Assembly (NCBI GenBank): GCA_038496445.1
Contig: JALMLS010000466.1
Location: 1-64,000, forward strand
Origin: Trichosphaerium sp. ATCC 40318
Taxonomy: Eukaryota > Discosea > Flabellinia > Trichosidae
Direction: 5' to 3'
DNA length: 64,000 bases
Both the position numbers and the translations under genes were made by a program. The notes under the pieces were generated by a model. That model saw only the letters and a list, made by a program, of their open reading frames with translations, did not search any database and was not told the DNA's origin. Positions 12,466 to 23,295 of this stretch are shown one piece after another; within the stretch, counting starts at the first letter, position 1; every line of letters begins with the position of its first letter.

Positions 12466-13607
12466 CTAAACGTAAATTTTAGCTCCTCGATTCCTTAGTA
12501 AAAGCGTACACTGAGACCCAGAAGAACCACAACAAATCAGAGCGCCATCCTTTACATTAACCGGAACTTCTTTCCAGAATGACCAGTTAGGTATTATCTC
12601 TGCGCCCTTCTTCTTGCTTAGGATGACAATAAGTATAACAGCCTCTACACATCAGCGTACCGCGTCACGTTTATCACTGCACCAACCCCACAGTAAAGTG
12701 CTGATATGCAAAGAAAGGCAATCAAAAACCCAGTGCCTATACTGATGGCAGGTCCTAAAACCGGTCTGAATATAATGAGATTTCAAGAGGACGTACTGTG
12801 AGATGGACAGGCAGATTTGGTTCTTAGATTAATCGTTATATTACTTGGTATCGTATGTGCCCCACTGTCATCTACTGTGGTATACCCTTACCAAAATAAG
12901 CATAAATTATCAAATCATTTAGGTTCAAACCTGAAGTGCTCTTATCACAAAGCAAATACAATTTCGTCCCTAACCGCGTGTCAAAATATACTTATAAGCA
13001 AAGTGTAAAGATTCCTACTTGATGGTCTGTCATCCTCGTATAAGACCTCAAAATCTTCTGACTCAAGCATACGTATTACCGTACGACTGTGTCTACCCAA
13101 GCATACCTGGTAGGACACTGTGAGCATCAAAAAAAGAAATAAGAAAGTTACTTGATCTGTTTTGTTTCCAAAGTGCTGATATTCACTTCTACAAACAGAT
13201 GCATCGCCTAGTTCGCATCCTAAAAACATAGTAAATTGTACAGTGAACCTACCAAGGAAAAATACCTTCAAAACCGCACGTGAACGAACCATCACCACAA
13301 AAACTGAATTTGTAGAAATACTGAGGCGATTTACTCGAGCCCTTACGGTTTAAGAGCTCACGTTTTTGTAATCGTTTTTTTTAACGTACTGCCACAATCA
13401 TTTCTCCCAAAGATTCCACCTTACCCAAGTCCCACGTGTCGTGTCCTAATTTATATGAGTTGTTTCCAAAATAAACGTGATTGTACCCTTTTTAATTTCG
13501 GATATCTGGTTACACTGATACTCGTGTACATCTAGCGTTGACGAAGCGGTATCACCTCCAGTTAATACGATAGCACAGATATAAAGAAATAAAAGTCGCT
13601 CTAACAT
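12466..13607 (-). CDS. MRH-domain type I membrane receptor (CD-M6PR/ATG27-like)
   Basis: Such receptors cycle between Golgi and endosomes or autophagic membranes, some binding mannose-6-phosphate glycans. MLERLLFLYICAIVLTGGDT is a signal peptide. Spliced exons then give an MRH-like fold with paired cysteines: SPQYFYKFSFCGDGSFTCGF, GCELGDASVCRSEYQHF, and KLYLLCDKSTSG ending in an ACP motif. Next come one membrane helix (GTGFLIAFLCISALYCGVGA) and a cytosolic tail, GAEIIPNWSFWKEVPVNVKD. The tail matches the I-P-N..F-W..P..V-[KR]-D-G signature of this receptor group. About seven short exons are needed. Whether it binds phosphomannose is not visible. Confidence 0.72.
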
Positions 13608-13789
13608 TAGGGTACAGTAGCGAACAGTTTGAAGTGGCAAAAGACAAAGGCTTGGTGCTTGTTTGACTACAAGTAGACTTTTAACCATTTTTGTACGTTT
13701 TGTCAGTGACATTGTCTTACTTGGTATCAGACATAAATTATTAGGAACCACATTCGTTACAAGGTAATTAACACAATTTAAGCTCAAGG

Positions 13790-14202
13790 CTAACACTCCA
13801 ACCTTCGGTTTCTAGGCAAGACTCGTAAGCCCCTCTTACTGTGTCCGTTGAGAAGGTTCTATTGAAGACAAAGCAGCAAACCTGGTTCCAATCTTCTTCA
13901 TCGACAAATGTGGAACTGAGTCTGTATTCGCTTACACGTGACGCGATTTTGTACAACTTTTGTGGATCTTTCGTAGTCATCCACAAGACGCTATCTTGCC
14001 TCCAAATGTGGCGTGTTTTGCGGCTCTAACCAGAGACTCGGCGTAGATTTTAGTTGAACCCCGCTCACAAAAAACACACCACAGATATTGCTTTGGTGTC
14101 AAAAACTGTGTTTCTGGTAGCATCACCAAGTGTTCAGGCAGTACAGTGGCGACATTGTCGCTAAAATCGATGGATGCAAGCTAGCCGCTGCAACTTTGAC
14201 AT
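13790..14202 (-). CDS. hypothetical protein, exon structure uncertain
   Basis: I do not recognise this gene. A start MSN joined across a 34-base intron (GTTGCAGC..TTTTAG) gives DNVATVLPEHLVMLPETQFL, then KQYLWCVFCERGSTKIYAES. Another frame further on gives MTTKDPQKLYKIASRVSEYR and LSSTFVDEEDWNQ, possibly ending NRRLEC and TAG. The two halves are in different frames, and I could not find a clean intron linking them, so it could be a degraded gene. It sits head-to-head with EME1 and tail-to-head with the MRH receptor. Confidence 0.3.
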
Positions 14203-14453
14203 CCTAAGTCATTAAAACCGAAACAGCTATCAAAAATTCAGTTGTAAAAACTATTTCTGCTGCGACACTTTGTAACTACAAACACCAGTTGATGTTTCTA
14301 ATAAACTCCCCTTTCCTTTACACAAGCTTTGTTACCATTAAGTTCACTCGTGATCAAAAACCGTGAAGTCAACGTTTGGTGTAATTCAAAAATTCAAATA
14401 TGTATCCCGCCAAACTTGTACGCATGGCAGTGGAACTGTGAGAAGTTATTAAC

Positions 14454-16232
14454 ATGGCATCCGACACAAGTTTATCGTTATCATTCGAAATATCGTCTGA
14501 TGAGGTGCGTGACGCTTATTATACGCGTATGTAACAATATACAAGGAATTGGAGCTCGGTTACGTTCCGTTTTCTACTAAACCATCAACAACCACTCACA
14601 GCCCTCCAAAACTAACACCAAAACGAACAAAGGTTAAAAAAAACTGTTTTATTGACTTAACAGGTCCTACTCCTCAAAAAGGCGCGACTGCTACTTGAAA
14701 AACGCCTGAAACTGACATTCGCTGTAGAAAAACGACAAAACTATACAACACCTTCACCAATACGCAGGCCAACGTTTGATTACACCCTTTCGCCTGAGTT
14801 ATCACCGATATCAGACTTATCAGAGTTTAACCTCAGCCCCATCCAAGATTTTCCGGCGTATTCGCCTTTGGCTGTTCCTATGGCATCCAGCTTTCATTCG
14901 CCAACACTGTCCCCAATCTCACCGAGCATATCACCAATAGCAGCACGACTGACATACTCCCCATTGTCGCCAATATCATCACCAATATCATTTGGAAGCT
15001 TGTCTCCAATGTCAGCAACTCTAGACTGCAGGCATAACACTACAAAGACACCAAAGCGTAGCTATGTTAAAAAACAGAATAAGAAGAAACCTGTAGAGGC
15101 CGCGTTCTCAATTCATTCCTTCACAGCACCTAAACAGACTCAGCCCAGAACGAAACAAGCAGTATCCAGAAAAAAAGCAATGACAAAGGAAAAAAGCATT
15201 GACAACATAAAACTTCAACTGGACAAGTAAGTACTTGCCATTTTATCAAATTAAAATAATGCTAATAGTGTGCATTAGGGGATTAGCGAATACTACGGTA
15301 TTTCATACTCTGAGCGTACTTTTTGAAGTCGAACAAAAAAAAACAGATATTGAAAATAGTATCACGTGGGTTAATACTGATAAGGTGTTGTATTCAAAAG
15401 TGTTTGTCTTTTCTCATTACTCTGTAATAGGATATTAAGGAGTCTCTTGGGAATATTGCTATAGTAATGTGTGCGGCACAGTTGTATGATATGATAAAGA
15501 AAGAGAAGTTGACTAGTTTCATAAAAAATGTAAAACAAAAAAATCCAAACATGACGTTAACACTCATTGTCCACGGTACGTCCTTTTTTCAATTAGTTAA
15601 AAAATTACCTCTAATGGTATACTAGGCATACCAGCTTTTCAGGGGTGTTTACCAAAGTCAAAACAAATTAATTTCAACAGACATTTTGCTCGACTTCAAG
15701 TTTTTTGTCATCCACTGTTTATCCGTCAACCTAAAGAAGAATCACAAGCAGCAAGCTTATTAGTCACATTCACAAAAGAGCTTGCATTTAAACCGTATAG
15801 GTACCACAAACCTTAACTCTCTATTATTTCACTCTTTGACTTTTTTAAACCCAGACATGACTTGGCGTCACTTGGATTTTGCTCAGCTACTGTTGGTCGC
15901 TCTGGCACAAATTTAACTGATACGTGGATGCTACAATTATCACAAATCAAAGGTTTATCAGAAGCAGCTGGTAAAGCTATTGTCGCAGAGTACCCAACAT
16001 TTCAAAGTCTTTATACGATTTATAAAGACAACACAAAAACAAAAGGTACAACTTGTTTTATCTCGTTTTTTTCTCATATAAGGGTTTAGAGTACAAGAGT
16101 AAATTACTCGCTTCTCTTGAAATTCCTTCAAAGGCTACTAGCTCAAGAAGTAGTAGGAGATTGGGTCCTGCACTATCAACCAAAGTTTATAATTTTTTTA
16201 CTCTTCCTGGAGATGCTGTACTAGTAAATTGA
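14454..16232 (+). CDS. EME1: EME1/MMS4-like Holliday-junction endonuclease subunit
   Basis: EME1 is the non-catalytic partner of MUS81, which cleaves branched recombination intermediates in the nucleus. Starting at MASDTSLSLSFEISSDE, the N-terminal part is disordered and Ser/Pro-rich, with repeated SP dipeptides (LSPELSPISDLSEFNLSPI) that could be phosphorylation sites. The C-terminal part is an inactive ERCC4-type nuclease fold: IAIVMCAAQLYDMIKKEKLT, TLTLIVHG, ESQAASLLVTFTKELAFKPY. It is followed by a helix-hairpin-helix, TWMLQLSQIKGLSEAAGKAI, and a final KVYNFFTLPGDAVLVN. Six or so short introns split it. The order and motifs fit EME1; the N-terminus is less certain. Confidence 0.75.
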
Positions 16233-16444
16233 CCGTGTATTTTTATGCTCTTGTTGTCAATTACATTCAGTGTAACTGACGGTTTGAAGTTTGTTGCTAA
16301 TTGAGTGTCAAGTAGTGGTAAAAATGGCGATTTATTGTGGGTTTCAGAGTGCCTCAACCAGGGCATTAGAACCTGCGTATTAATCGTTGCTTTGAGTTGG
16401 CTTAACTCTACAACTTAAGGGTTGTTTCAGAAAATTCAACGCTC

Positions 16445-17531
16445 ATGACACGCTTTCTTCCTCCTGGGTTAATTAACCTATTCGCTCCGCGACCAATGCC
16501 TATTCAACTGGCGCCTATGGCCAAGAAAGAATGCCCAAAATACGATGGGTTGGCCGGTTTTATTGACCGATTTGAAGGCTATGACTACGAGCCAAGCCCC
16601 AAGCCCGAGGTGCCATTATCGCTTCAAGGAACAGTGCGCAGAGAATCTCTACAAAAGCGCAAGCGTGAAGAACGGCTAGGAGAGGAGAAAGAGAATATTG
16701 CCAAGAAAGTAAAGCTTTGGGACCCTTACAGTGAACCTAAAGCAACTGGTGATGCTTATAAGACGTTAATTGCTGCAAGAATTTCATACGAGACATCTGA
16801 GCAGACGTTGAAACGCGAATTCGAAAAGTATGGCCCTGTGAAGTCCATTCGAATGGTTTACGATCTAGAGGTACTCTACAATTTTTTTTAAAGGCTTAGG
16901 TACGTTGCTGACCTTCTTTAAGGGTAAACCACGCGGTTACGCTTTTATTGAGTACGAAAGAGAGCGTGACATGCGTACTGCATACAAAGAGGCAGATGGC
17001 CAAAAAATCGATGGCAAACGTGTTCTGGTTGACGTAGAGCGTGGTAGAACAGGTGCGTAGCAAGTTTAAACAATAAAAGCTTTGTTTTGTTTGTAGATTA
17101 CTCCTAACCATTGCATAGTGAGCGACTGGAAGCCAAGACGCTTTGGCGGTGGAAAAGGAGGAACACGTAAAGGTGGCGAGAGAGATAACGTAAAATACTC
17201 AGGAAGAGAGCCTCCAAGAAGAAGTAGTGGTACGTTTAAAGCGTTTACACGTTTTGCTTCAATACTAACAAAAACAGACGATCGCAGACGCGATGACCGT
17301 AGAGGCGGTGACCGTAGAGGCTATGATAGAGGTGATAGACGTGGTGGGTACGACAGACGAAGAGATAGTTACAATGACAGACGTGGTGGTGATAGACGCA
17401 GTTACAACAATGATCGCCGTGGTGGGTATGATCGTGATCGCTCTGATCGTAGAGATCGTGGTGATAGAAGATCCTACGGAGGCCGTGATGGCGGTTATGA
17501 CCGCCGCGATGATCGTAGACGCGACAGATGA
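16445..17531 (+). CDS. SNRNP70: U1 snRNP 70 kDa protein
   Basis: U1-70K binds stem-loop I of U1 snRNA and acts in 5' splice-site recognition. The start [20 protein letters not shown] is the typical N-terminus. YDPYSEP-like spacing precedes an [23 protein letters not shown], then GPVKSIRMV (RNP2 side), and after an intron [18 protein letters not shown] (RNP1). [14 protein letters not shown] and [13 protein letters not shown] follow, as in the family. The C-terminus is an Arg/Asp-rich repeat (DRRGGYDRR type) instead of long RS repeats. Long open frames on other strands over 17265-17595 are by-products of this repeat. At least four introns interrupt the gene, including one inside the RRM. Confidence 0.93.
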
Positions 17532-18107
17532 TGATATTGCCTTGCCCCGTACGCTGCTTGGAGGTACAAGCGGGTACAAGACTACCATTTTTTGAAAAAC
17601 AAAAAAAAAAAGAAAAAAAAACTTGAGGTGTTTCTCGCTTCGAAGCAGATGTAATAATAAGAGGTTTGTACGTAAAAAAACATGGTACGGTTGTACGTCA
17701 TTCGATGTGTCATATGTGGTGGGTACTGTGAGTAGTCTAGTAATGGCTTTGGTATTGGAGTGCAGCTATGGCACCAACCGTTTTTTTTTTCTTTACATGA
17801 GAGCCAAAAAAATTGTGCTACGGCATAGTTGGCCAACAATTTACCGAGGTCAATAGTACCATTGATCTAGGTTCTTCCCAGGCGAGCGCAATAACACAAG
17901 AATTGATAGAACAGTCTTCAATTTGAAAAAAACGTGCGTATTTGATAGATACATTTGTTTTTTCCGTAAAGCGATAAACGGTGTCAAATAAATCTCAGGT
18001 TTCGGTATTTCGAATCAAATTTTCTTTGTACAAGTTCAAGTTTGCCCTTGAGGTAAATATTCATCAACATATTGGTTGTATTAAAAAGGAGGTAGTAGAA
18101 CGATTTT
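17532..18107. other. convergent spacer
   Basis: This is the 3' flank of U1-70K and of the minus-strand hypothetical gene. It has A-rich tracts near 17600 and no supported gene. Confidence 0.4.
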
Positions 18108-18863
18108 CTAGGCGTTTTCATTGAGCTCTGTAGATTCCAATTCATCATAAACTTTTCGCCATTTAACATTGACTTCTTCTTCTTTGGCCATAACTACAAA
18201 TAAAGTCAACACTTGCAACATATTTAATTAATAGAATCATCAACGTACCTTTAAGCTTTTCAACCCATTTTTCTACTTCCTAAGCGTAGTATTGAGTGTT
18301 TAATTATTTTCAAAGTCTTCGAAAACTTTTTTTTTTTGATAATTTCATTTTGACGTACAGACTTCAATATACTTTCAGGTACTTCAGCCCATGTGTCTTT
18401 GCTTTCCTCTTTTTCGAAGTACTTTGGTAGTTTGTGTAAGATGTTGCTGTGTAGTGTCAAGGTGTAAAAATTCGTATTTTGTTTTGAAAATTATTAGCTG
18501 ACAATAAAGGTCATGAAGGATACGCGTTTTTGAGCAACAATGTGTGGCATTTTCTTAATTTTGGTTCGTTCAGGTCCAATTTTTGTTTGTTGACAATATC
18601 AAGAACCAATAAGTTTACATGAGCGTCTAGGTCTATCACTGGTTTCCTCTCGCCGAATTTTGGGAGTTTATCTGAGCCTAGTTACAAACTACGCTTAAAT
18701 TTGGTTCGTACGATTTGTCCAGACCCATTTAGGTGGTGTATATACAATGCCGCAGCCTAGGCAACTTTAGAACCAATTTTCTCGCTAAATCGTACCCTTT
18801 TTGTGTCTGCGATGTATGTTTCTCTTCTCTACAGTGGCGACTTCTAGCGGGAGTTTTGAGCAT
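18108..18863 (-). CDS. hypothetical charged helical protein, multi-exon
   Basis: I do not recognise this gene. A possible start MLKTPARSRHCREEKHTS at 18863 is followed by exons giving GIVYTPPKWVWTN, then SDKLPKFGERKPVIDLDAHV and NLLVLDIVNKQKLDLNEPKL. NILHKLPKYFEKEESKDTW, SILKSEVEKWVEKLK and VMAKEEEVNVKWRKVYDELE come next, ending NENA and TAG. The last three exons join cleanly in frame (GTACGTCA..GCTTAG and GTACGTTG..TTGTAG). The two 5' joins do not keep phase as I read them, so the N-terminus is provisional. The C-terminal part looks coiled-coil. It may be a subunit of a helical complex, but no family is assigned. Confidence 0.5.
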
Positions 18864-19750
18864 AATAATAATTTAATTTAGACTACGCACTGAGTTTAGG
18901 CGTAACCACGGTGCTACGTGAACAATTCAGTCGAGATACAGCCGCCAACCTGTTCATAATGGTTTTTGGTCAAGCTGACTTGATACGACCAACGGAATAA
19001 AAATGCTCAGAATCGATCCAAAATATTGTTTTAACGCAGTAATTACACCTTTACGCCAATTAATACGCGTTTATAAACAGTGGGTGTTAAAGTTGCAAGA
19101 TTAAATGTTCGTGTAAAGTAATTGCACCTCACGTGACAAGTTGGTGTCACGATGGTTTTAAGCTGGTTCATGGTAACGAAAGTAATAAAGAAACTTGTTT
19201 GCTCTTGAGAATCGAAACAGCTTGAATAAACTTTTAAGAAGTTCGGTTTTGTTTAGTCACTAAGTAGAGAACAAGTATCACTAGCGTTCACTTGTAGTAC
19301 CACTCATAAGCCTAGAGTGCTTTGATAAAACAAACCTTCAAATTGCCACAGTGGGTAACTATTGGCACATTGTGTGCGACCAGGCATAAACAATTACAGT
19401 TTGCCTTAAAACTATATTCACGTGAAAAGCACATGATTATACGCTACAGTGGAATCTTTCCACCGGTTTTCACGAATACAACATGGAAATCATGATGAAT
19501 GATAGTGGCTTGTCGTGAGCACTTTTGAAAAGTTTTTCAGCCAGGAAAATCAACGAAATCTACGTTCTTTCATTTATCACTGAATACGACGTTATCATTT
19601 GGGTCAAACAACTTTATGCGACAACAAATTAACCAGTTACAGCATTAGCTTAAAAATTTATTGGCCGTTCATACATTGTCAGGGCTCCTGTTTATACTGT
19701 ATCTACTGTACGATATACTACTCCTACGTACGCTAAAACGAGCTAGAACC
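18864..19750. other. long intergenic region
   Basis: This is 887 bases between divergent genes. It holds CACGTG-type palindromes near 18919, 19131 and 19421. No coding sequence or RNA gene is seen. Confidence 0.4.
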
Positions 19751-19987
19751 ATGCCACGTTTAATTCGAGTGACTATACAAACTCTTACTGGCGCTGCCGT
19801 GTGTGTTGATATTGATCCTACATTCACTGTTTTACAATTAAAACAAAGGATATACGACATTGAAGGTATACCTCCTGATGAGCAGCGTCTAATATTTGGT
19901 GGTCGAGAACTCAAAGATGATAGAACACTAGCGTCGTATAACATAAAAAATAACTCTACCATACATCTCGTAGTATTGATCAGATGA
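19751..19987 (+). CDS. ubiquitin-like protein lacking a diglycine tail
   Basis: The 78-residue protein [20 protein letters not shown] aligns end to end with ubiquitin/NEDD8. The [20 protein letters not shown] and [20 protein letters not shown] blocks keep the ubiquitin core, including the I-P-P-x-[EQ]-Q-R-L-I-F loop. The C-terminus is TIHLVVLIR and stop, where ubiquitin continues LRLRGG. With no Gly-Gly, it cannot be conjugated in the normal way unless processed or spliced differently. Single exon as read; the ATG at 19751 is the one that begins the fold. It could be a stand-alone binding module or a decaying paralogue. Confidence 0.85.
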   Translation: MPRLIRVTIQTLTGAAVCVDIDPTFTVLQLKQRIYDIEGIPPDEQRLIFGGRELKDDRTLASYNIKNNSTIHLVVLIR

Positions 19988-20168
19988 AGTAAAAACACGT
20001 GCTTTGTGTAAAATAAGCAAAACCGATTAAACCGTTTTTGTTCAAAAAGTTATAACTCAACGCCTTCTCTATATTCAGAGAAGTATTTCAGCACGTACAT
20101 AACGTCCACAAAGAGCGAGGGTACTACTCTGGCGATTTAGTTTGTACAAAAAAAGGAATAAAAACATT

Positions 20169-20449
20169 TCAGCTTCTTTTTTGGTTTGTCATTACTGTCC
20201 AAGGTTGCACCAGAAGAGCAACCTTGATTTCTTCAACACCTTGTGGCCGTACTTGTAATGGTATTTGTTTCTGACAAGACGTTCATTATCTCCATCGGTG
20301 GTTGAAGGAGCAAGCGCTTTAAGCTTGCGTAAGGTACAACAGGTGTCAAAGTAATATTACAAAAAGACGAAGGAAGAGTGGTTTCAAAACAAGTGTGTTG
20401 AGTATCATACATCTTCTAAATGCTTGAATCGTACGTTGTCCAGATACAT
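20169..20449 (-). CDS. small hypothetical protein or 3' end of a gene
   Basis: I do not recognise this gene. From the ATG at 20449 the reading is MYLDN, a very short intron (GTACGATT..ATTTAG, 19 bases), then KMYDTQHTCFETTLPSSFCN. ITLTP follows, then a second intron, and then KQIPLQVRPQGVEEIKVALL with VQPWTVMTNQKRS and TGA. The last exon looks like beta strands of a sandwich domain. Open sequence also continues upstream (TAIDFLLLLKPDEQDF), so the true start may be earlier, close to the divergent MYND-SET gene. Confidence 0.4.
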
Positions 20450-20528
20450 AAAATCCTGTTCGTCTGGCTTTAATAGCAGAAGAAAGTCAATAGCAGTCTA
20501 TTCTCTCAGAGATTAGATTCAACACAAG

Positions 20529-21569
20529 ATGGATTTTGCGTGCTGCTCTTGGTGCTACACAAAGGTTAGAGATGGGTCACCATGCTTTAAGTGTAGTAAA
20601 TGTAGGAAACGGTTATACTGCGGTAAACAATGTCAAAAAGATGACTGGAGCGCTCATAAAGTGTTTTGCGGGAAAGTCGGGGAGATATATTGCGATTGGG
20701 AGGTGCGAAAGTGCGATTACGTCAATGGTCTTGGTGTCTTTGCTCTCAGAGACTTTAAGGCAAACGAAGCTTTGATGGTTGAACGACCTGTCATTGCTAG
20801 TGATAGCACTCTTTCAGGTCTTGCAGTTGTGCTGCAAACCAAACCTCTAAGAGAATCAGAGTCCGAAGCAGTCTCCAAACTTACTCCCGAAGGGAACATT
20901 GTGGAGAAATTTAGTCGAAACAGCATCAGTCTGTCTGATGATAGCGAAAAAGCTGGACTGTTCGTTCATATGTCGCGTATCAATCACCATTGTTTGGGTA
21001 ACACGATGCATAAGTATATCCCAAAGTACAACGTGAAATTACTTGTTACAACACGTGCTATATCAAAGGGAGAGGAAATTACTTTTTCGTATCATTGGGC
21101 GGCATCAGGAAGAAAGGCTTTTATTCAAAAAGCATGGAACTTCACTTGCACGTGTGATGTCTGCCAAGACCCTGATAAAACAGCCGAACTAGACCGTGTG
21201 TTCGAGCTTGACGAGAACGTCATCAAGTACTTAAATTGTCATGTGTCTTCGCGAGAGAAACTTACACAATCTGTTAGGTTTGGAAGAATGGGTCAAATAC
21301 GAAAAGCTGTTCTGTGCGGCAAAGCGTTGATTAGTCTATACGATAAACTCAGTCTTTCTCATACGTTGTACAGCAGGACATACTATGACTTGTATCAGTT
21401 GGCTATTTCAAGACGTAGTATGTTCAGCAAAGCAAAGGAATACATTCAACTCGCAGCCAAATATAAACTTAGCTTCTACAACAACACTCCGTGTGCTGAT
21501 TTGCAAACACTTCTTAACTACAGAGATGATCCTAAATCCCACTATGCATACGGAATGATGGGTAATTAG
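20529..21569 (+). CDS. MYND zinc finger plus SET-domain protein (SMYD-like)
   Basis: SMYD proteins are lysine methyltransferases acting on histones or cytosolic proteins. This single-exon 346-residue protein opens with a MYND finger (CCSWCYTKV, CFKCSKCRKRLYCGKQCQ, DWSAHKVFC; spaced C/C..C/C..H/C). It then has the split SET domain: GLGVFALRDFKANEALMVER, and the core SRINHHCLGNTMHKYIP with TRAISKGEEITFSYHW. The post-SET cysteines are FTCTCDVCQDP. The family NHSCxPN motif is NHHCLGN here, so Pro is replaced by Gly and Ser by His. The acceptor-Tyr motif (FSYHW) is present. The C-terminal region is helical, as in SMYDs. Being intronless is unusual next to its intron-rich neighbours. Confidence 0.87.
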   Translation: MDFACCSWCYTKVRDGSPCFKCSKCRKRLYCGKQCQKDDWSAHKVFCGKVGEIYCDWEVRKCDYVNGLGVFALRDFKANEALMVERPVIASDSTLSGLAVVLQTKPLRESESEAVSKLTPEGNIVEKFSRNSISLSDDSEKAGLFVHMSRINHHCLGNTMHKYIPKYNVKLLVTTRAISKGEEITFSYHWAASGRKAFIQKAWNFTCTCDVCQDPDKTAELDRVFELDENVIKYLNCHVSSREKLTQSVRFGRMGQIRKAVLCGKALISLYDKLSLSHTLYSRTYYDLYQLAISRRSMFSKAKEYIQLAAKYKLSFYNNTPCADLQTLLNYRDDPKSHYAYGMMGN

Positions 21570-21965
21570 TAAACTAAACACTATCAATAAACTACTAGCA
21601 ACGTTAAAGTTCATAACTCAAATTTTGAAGTGGTTAAAGATTGTTCAATTGAATTCACCTATTGCGAACATCAACATAAAAAAAAACAAGGCCTTTTAAG
21701 AAAAAAACCCGAATTCGTGCCTCAAAGTCTACGTCCTCGAATTTAATTCCATAAGAGCCTCATTTTTTTACGGGCAAATATTTCATCACCCTAAACTATC
21801 ACATGCAACAACCTACATCTTAAACTAATTATGCTGTACGTAGCTATATGGAGTGGATAGCAACAAGATTGTTTTTGTTTTATTTATGCCAATCGATAGG
21901 CTTTTACTAAAGTGATATCACGTGTTACAAAACTGTCTGCAAGAGTGCTAAGACTTGTTTACCCT
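21570..21965. other. convergent spacer
   Basis: This is AT-rich 3' sequence between the SET gene and the SPRY gene. No feature is supported. Confidence 0.4.
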
Positions 21966-22739
21966 TTACTCTGGCTTTTTCTTTGGTGCAGCTTTCTTTG
22001 GTTTTTTTGTAACCTTCTCATCATCGTCATCTAGTTCAGACACCTTTCTTTTTTTTTTGGTCGCGTTCCTTTTAGGTCTCGTTTTCCTCACTTCCTTCTT
22101 CTCATTTTTTTCATCTTCTTGATCGTCATCACCCATTAGATCACGTATATGTTTTGGTATTGGAGCATTAGCCCAACATGTCATCTCAACATGCTCATTT
22201 ATATTTTCAATAACTTTAATCTTTTCAGGCTTTCTACCTTTTCCTTTGTAGTTCAAACTATCACCTAATTGTCCCACAGAAACAAATGGAAACAAAGGCT
22301 TTGCTGATGATGTCAACCATGCATCATACTTACAGTGGCTAGGCCCAAAAACAGCTACCTGTTTTCCATTATGAAAGTAAGTAATACTCCTGTCTTGAGT
22401 CGGCTGAGCGTCAAATAAAACGCCGATAGTGTCATAAGCAGAAATCTGTATTCCAACGCCATTTCGTCCATGACTTCCTTCTGATGATGCATAGCTGACC
22501 TCAAAGTCGTTTCCGTTGATGTAAAAGCGCTCAGAGCCATCTTCAGTTTTAACGCCCAGATCGGTGTATGCGTAGTTGTATTTCTTTTTAAACTCTTTGA
22601 GTGTCAATTCCCAGTAGTGTTTGCCGCTATTAAAGCCTTCTGGGCCTACTCCTTCCCACTGCATCCATGTTTTTTGCTTTTCAACGTCATTGTCCCACTC
22701 CCAGTGGTGTAGTTTAATTTTGGCGGGCTGATTATCCAT
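21966..22739 (-). CDS. SPRY-domain protein with lysine-rich tail
   Basis: This is a single exon of 257 residues. MDNQPAKIKLHHWEWDNDVE leads into a SPRY/B30.2-type beta-sandwich: SGKHYWELTLKEFKKKYNYA, a segment NGVGIQISAYDTIGVLFDAQ, and ITYFHNGKQVAVFGP with PLFPFVSVGQLGDSLNY. The tail alternates acidic and Lys/Arg blocks (RKTRPKRNATKKKRKVSE), a likely nuclear localisation signal. SPRY modules bind peptides. With a basic nuclear tail the protein could act in chromatin or RNA complexes, for example in the ASH2L or HNRNPU style, but no catalytic domain is present and the partner is unknown. Confidence 0.75.
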   Translation of the reverse strand: MDNQPAKIKLHHWEWDNDVEKQKTWMQWEGVGPEGFNSGKHYWELTLKEFKKKYNYAYTDLGVKTEDGSERFYINGNDFEVSYASSEGSHGRNGVGIQISAYDTIGVLFDAQPTQDRSITYFHNGKQVAVFGPSHCKYDAWLTSSAKPLFPFVSVGQLGDSLNYKGKGRKPEKIKVIENINEHVEMTCWANAPIPKHIRDLMGDDDQEDEKNEKKEVRKTRPKRNATKKKRKVSELDDDDEKVTKKPKKAAPKKKPE

Positions 22740-23295
22740 TCTTTCTCCACAATAGCTTGATTCTATAGACGAAAGTCTCTGATGAGTTAGCGATACTGCA
22801 GCGTTGGTATAAAGCGTAAATAGAAGAGATCTGATAAGTACGTTGACACTAACTTGTCAACAATTTCTCTGAATATTCACTGTTCTGGCAACCGTGGTTT
22901 AAAAAACAGAAATAAAACAACACATCACTCTTCTCGCTAAATTGCTAAGAGCCACCATTGACTTAAAAAACTCGCTTGGTGCAAATCAACTGTTGTACAA
23001 AAAGGGTTCCAAAACACCCACGTGATTTCGGACAAGTAGAACATAACATGTGGCCGAATTTCAAAAAGTGCGTTTTGACCCACAACGTTCTTGGTTTGTA
23101 AACTCAGAGTCAGAGTAGAAGAAAGCACATATCTTGCCTGGAAAAGCTTGGAGCTAATGGACACTGTCTGAATGTGGAGCACAAGAATCTTTAAAGGTTT
23201 GTTTCTCAAGTGTTTTTTTTTCTTTGAAATTTTTTCGTTTTGGTTATTTACAATCTCTATTATTACAACATTGCCTTGGTGTTTTTTTTTCTTTA
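22740..23295. other. intergenic region
   Basis: This covers the SPRY promoter side and PIF1 3' flank. It has one CACGTGATT near 23021 and a pyrimidine-rich stretch at 23210-23295. No gene is seen. Confidence 0.4.

Noticed and set aside
17265-17595. Two open frames of about 100 codons, Thr/Ile-rich and Val/Thr-rich, overlapping the U1-70K tail on both strands.
   Set aside because: They are by-products of the repetitive GA/CG-rich codons of the Arg/Asp repeat and have no start context or family.
22355-22540. Second minus-strand frame inside the SPRY gene.
   Set aside because: The main frame is a continuous 257-residue SPRY protein; this is an overlapping shadow.
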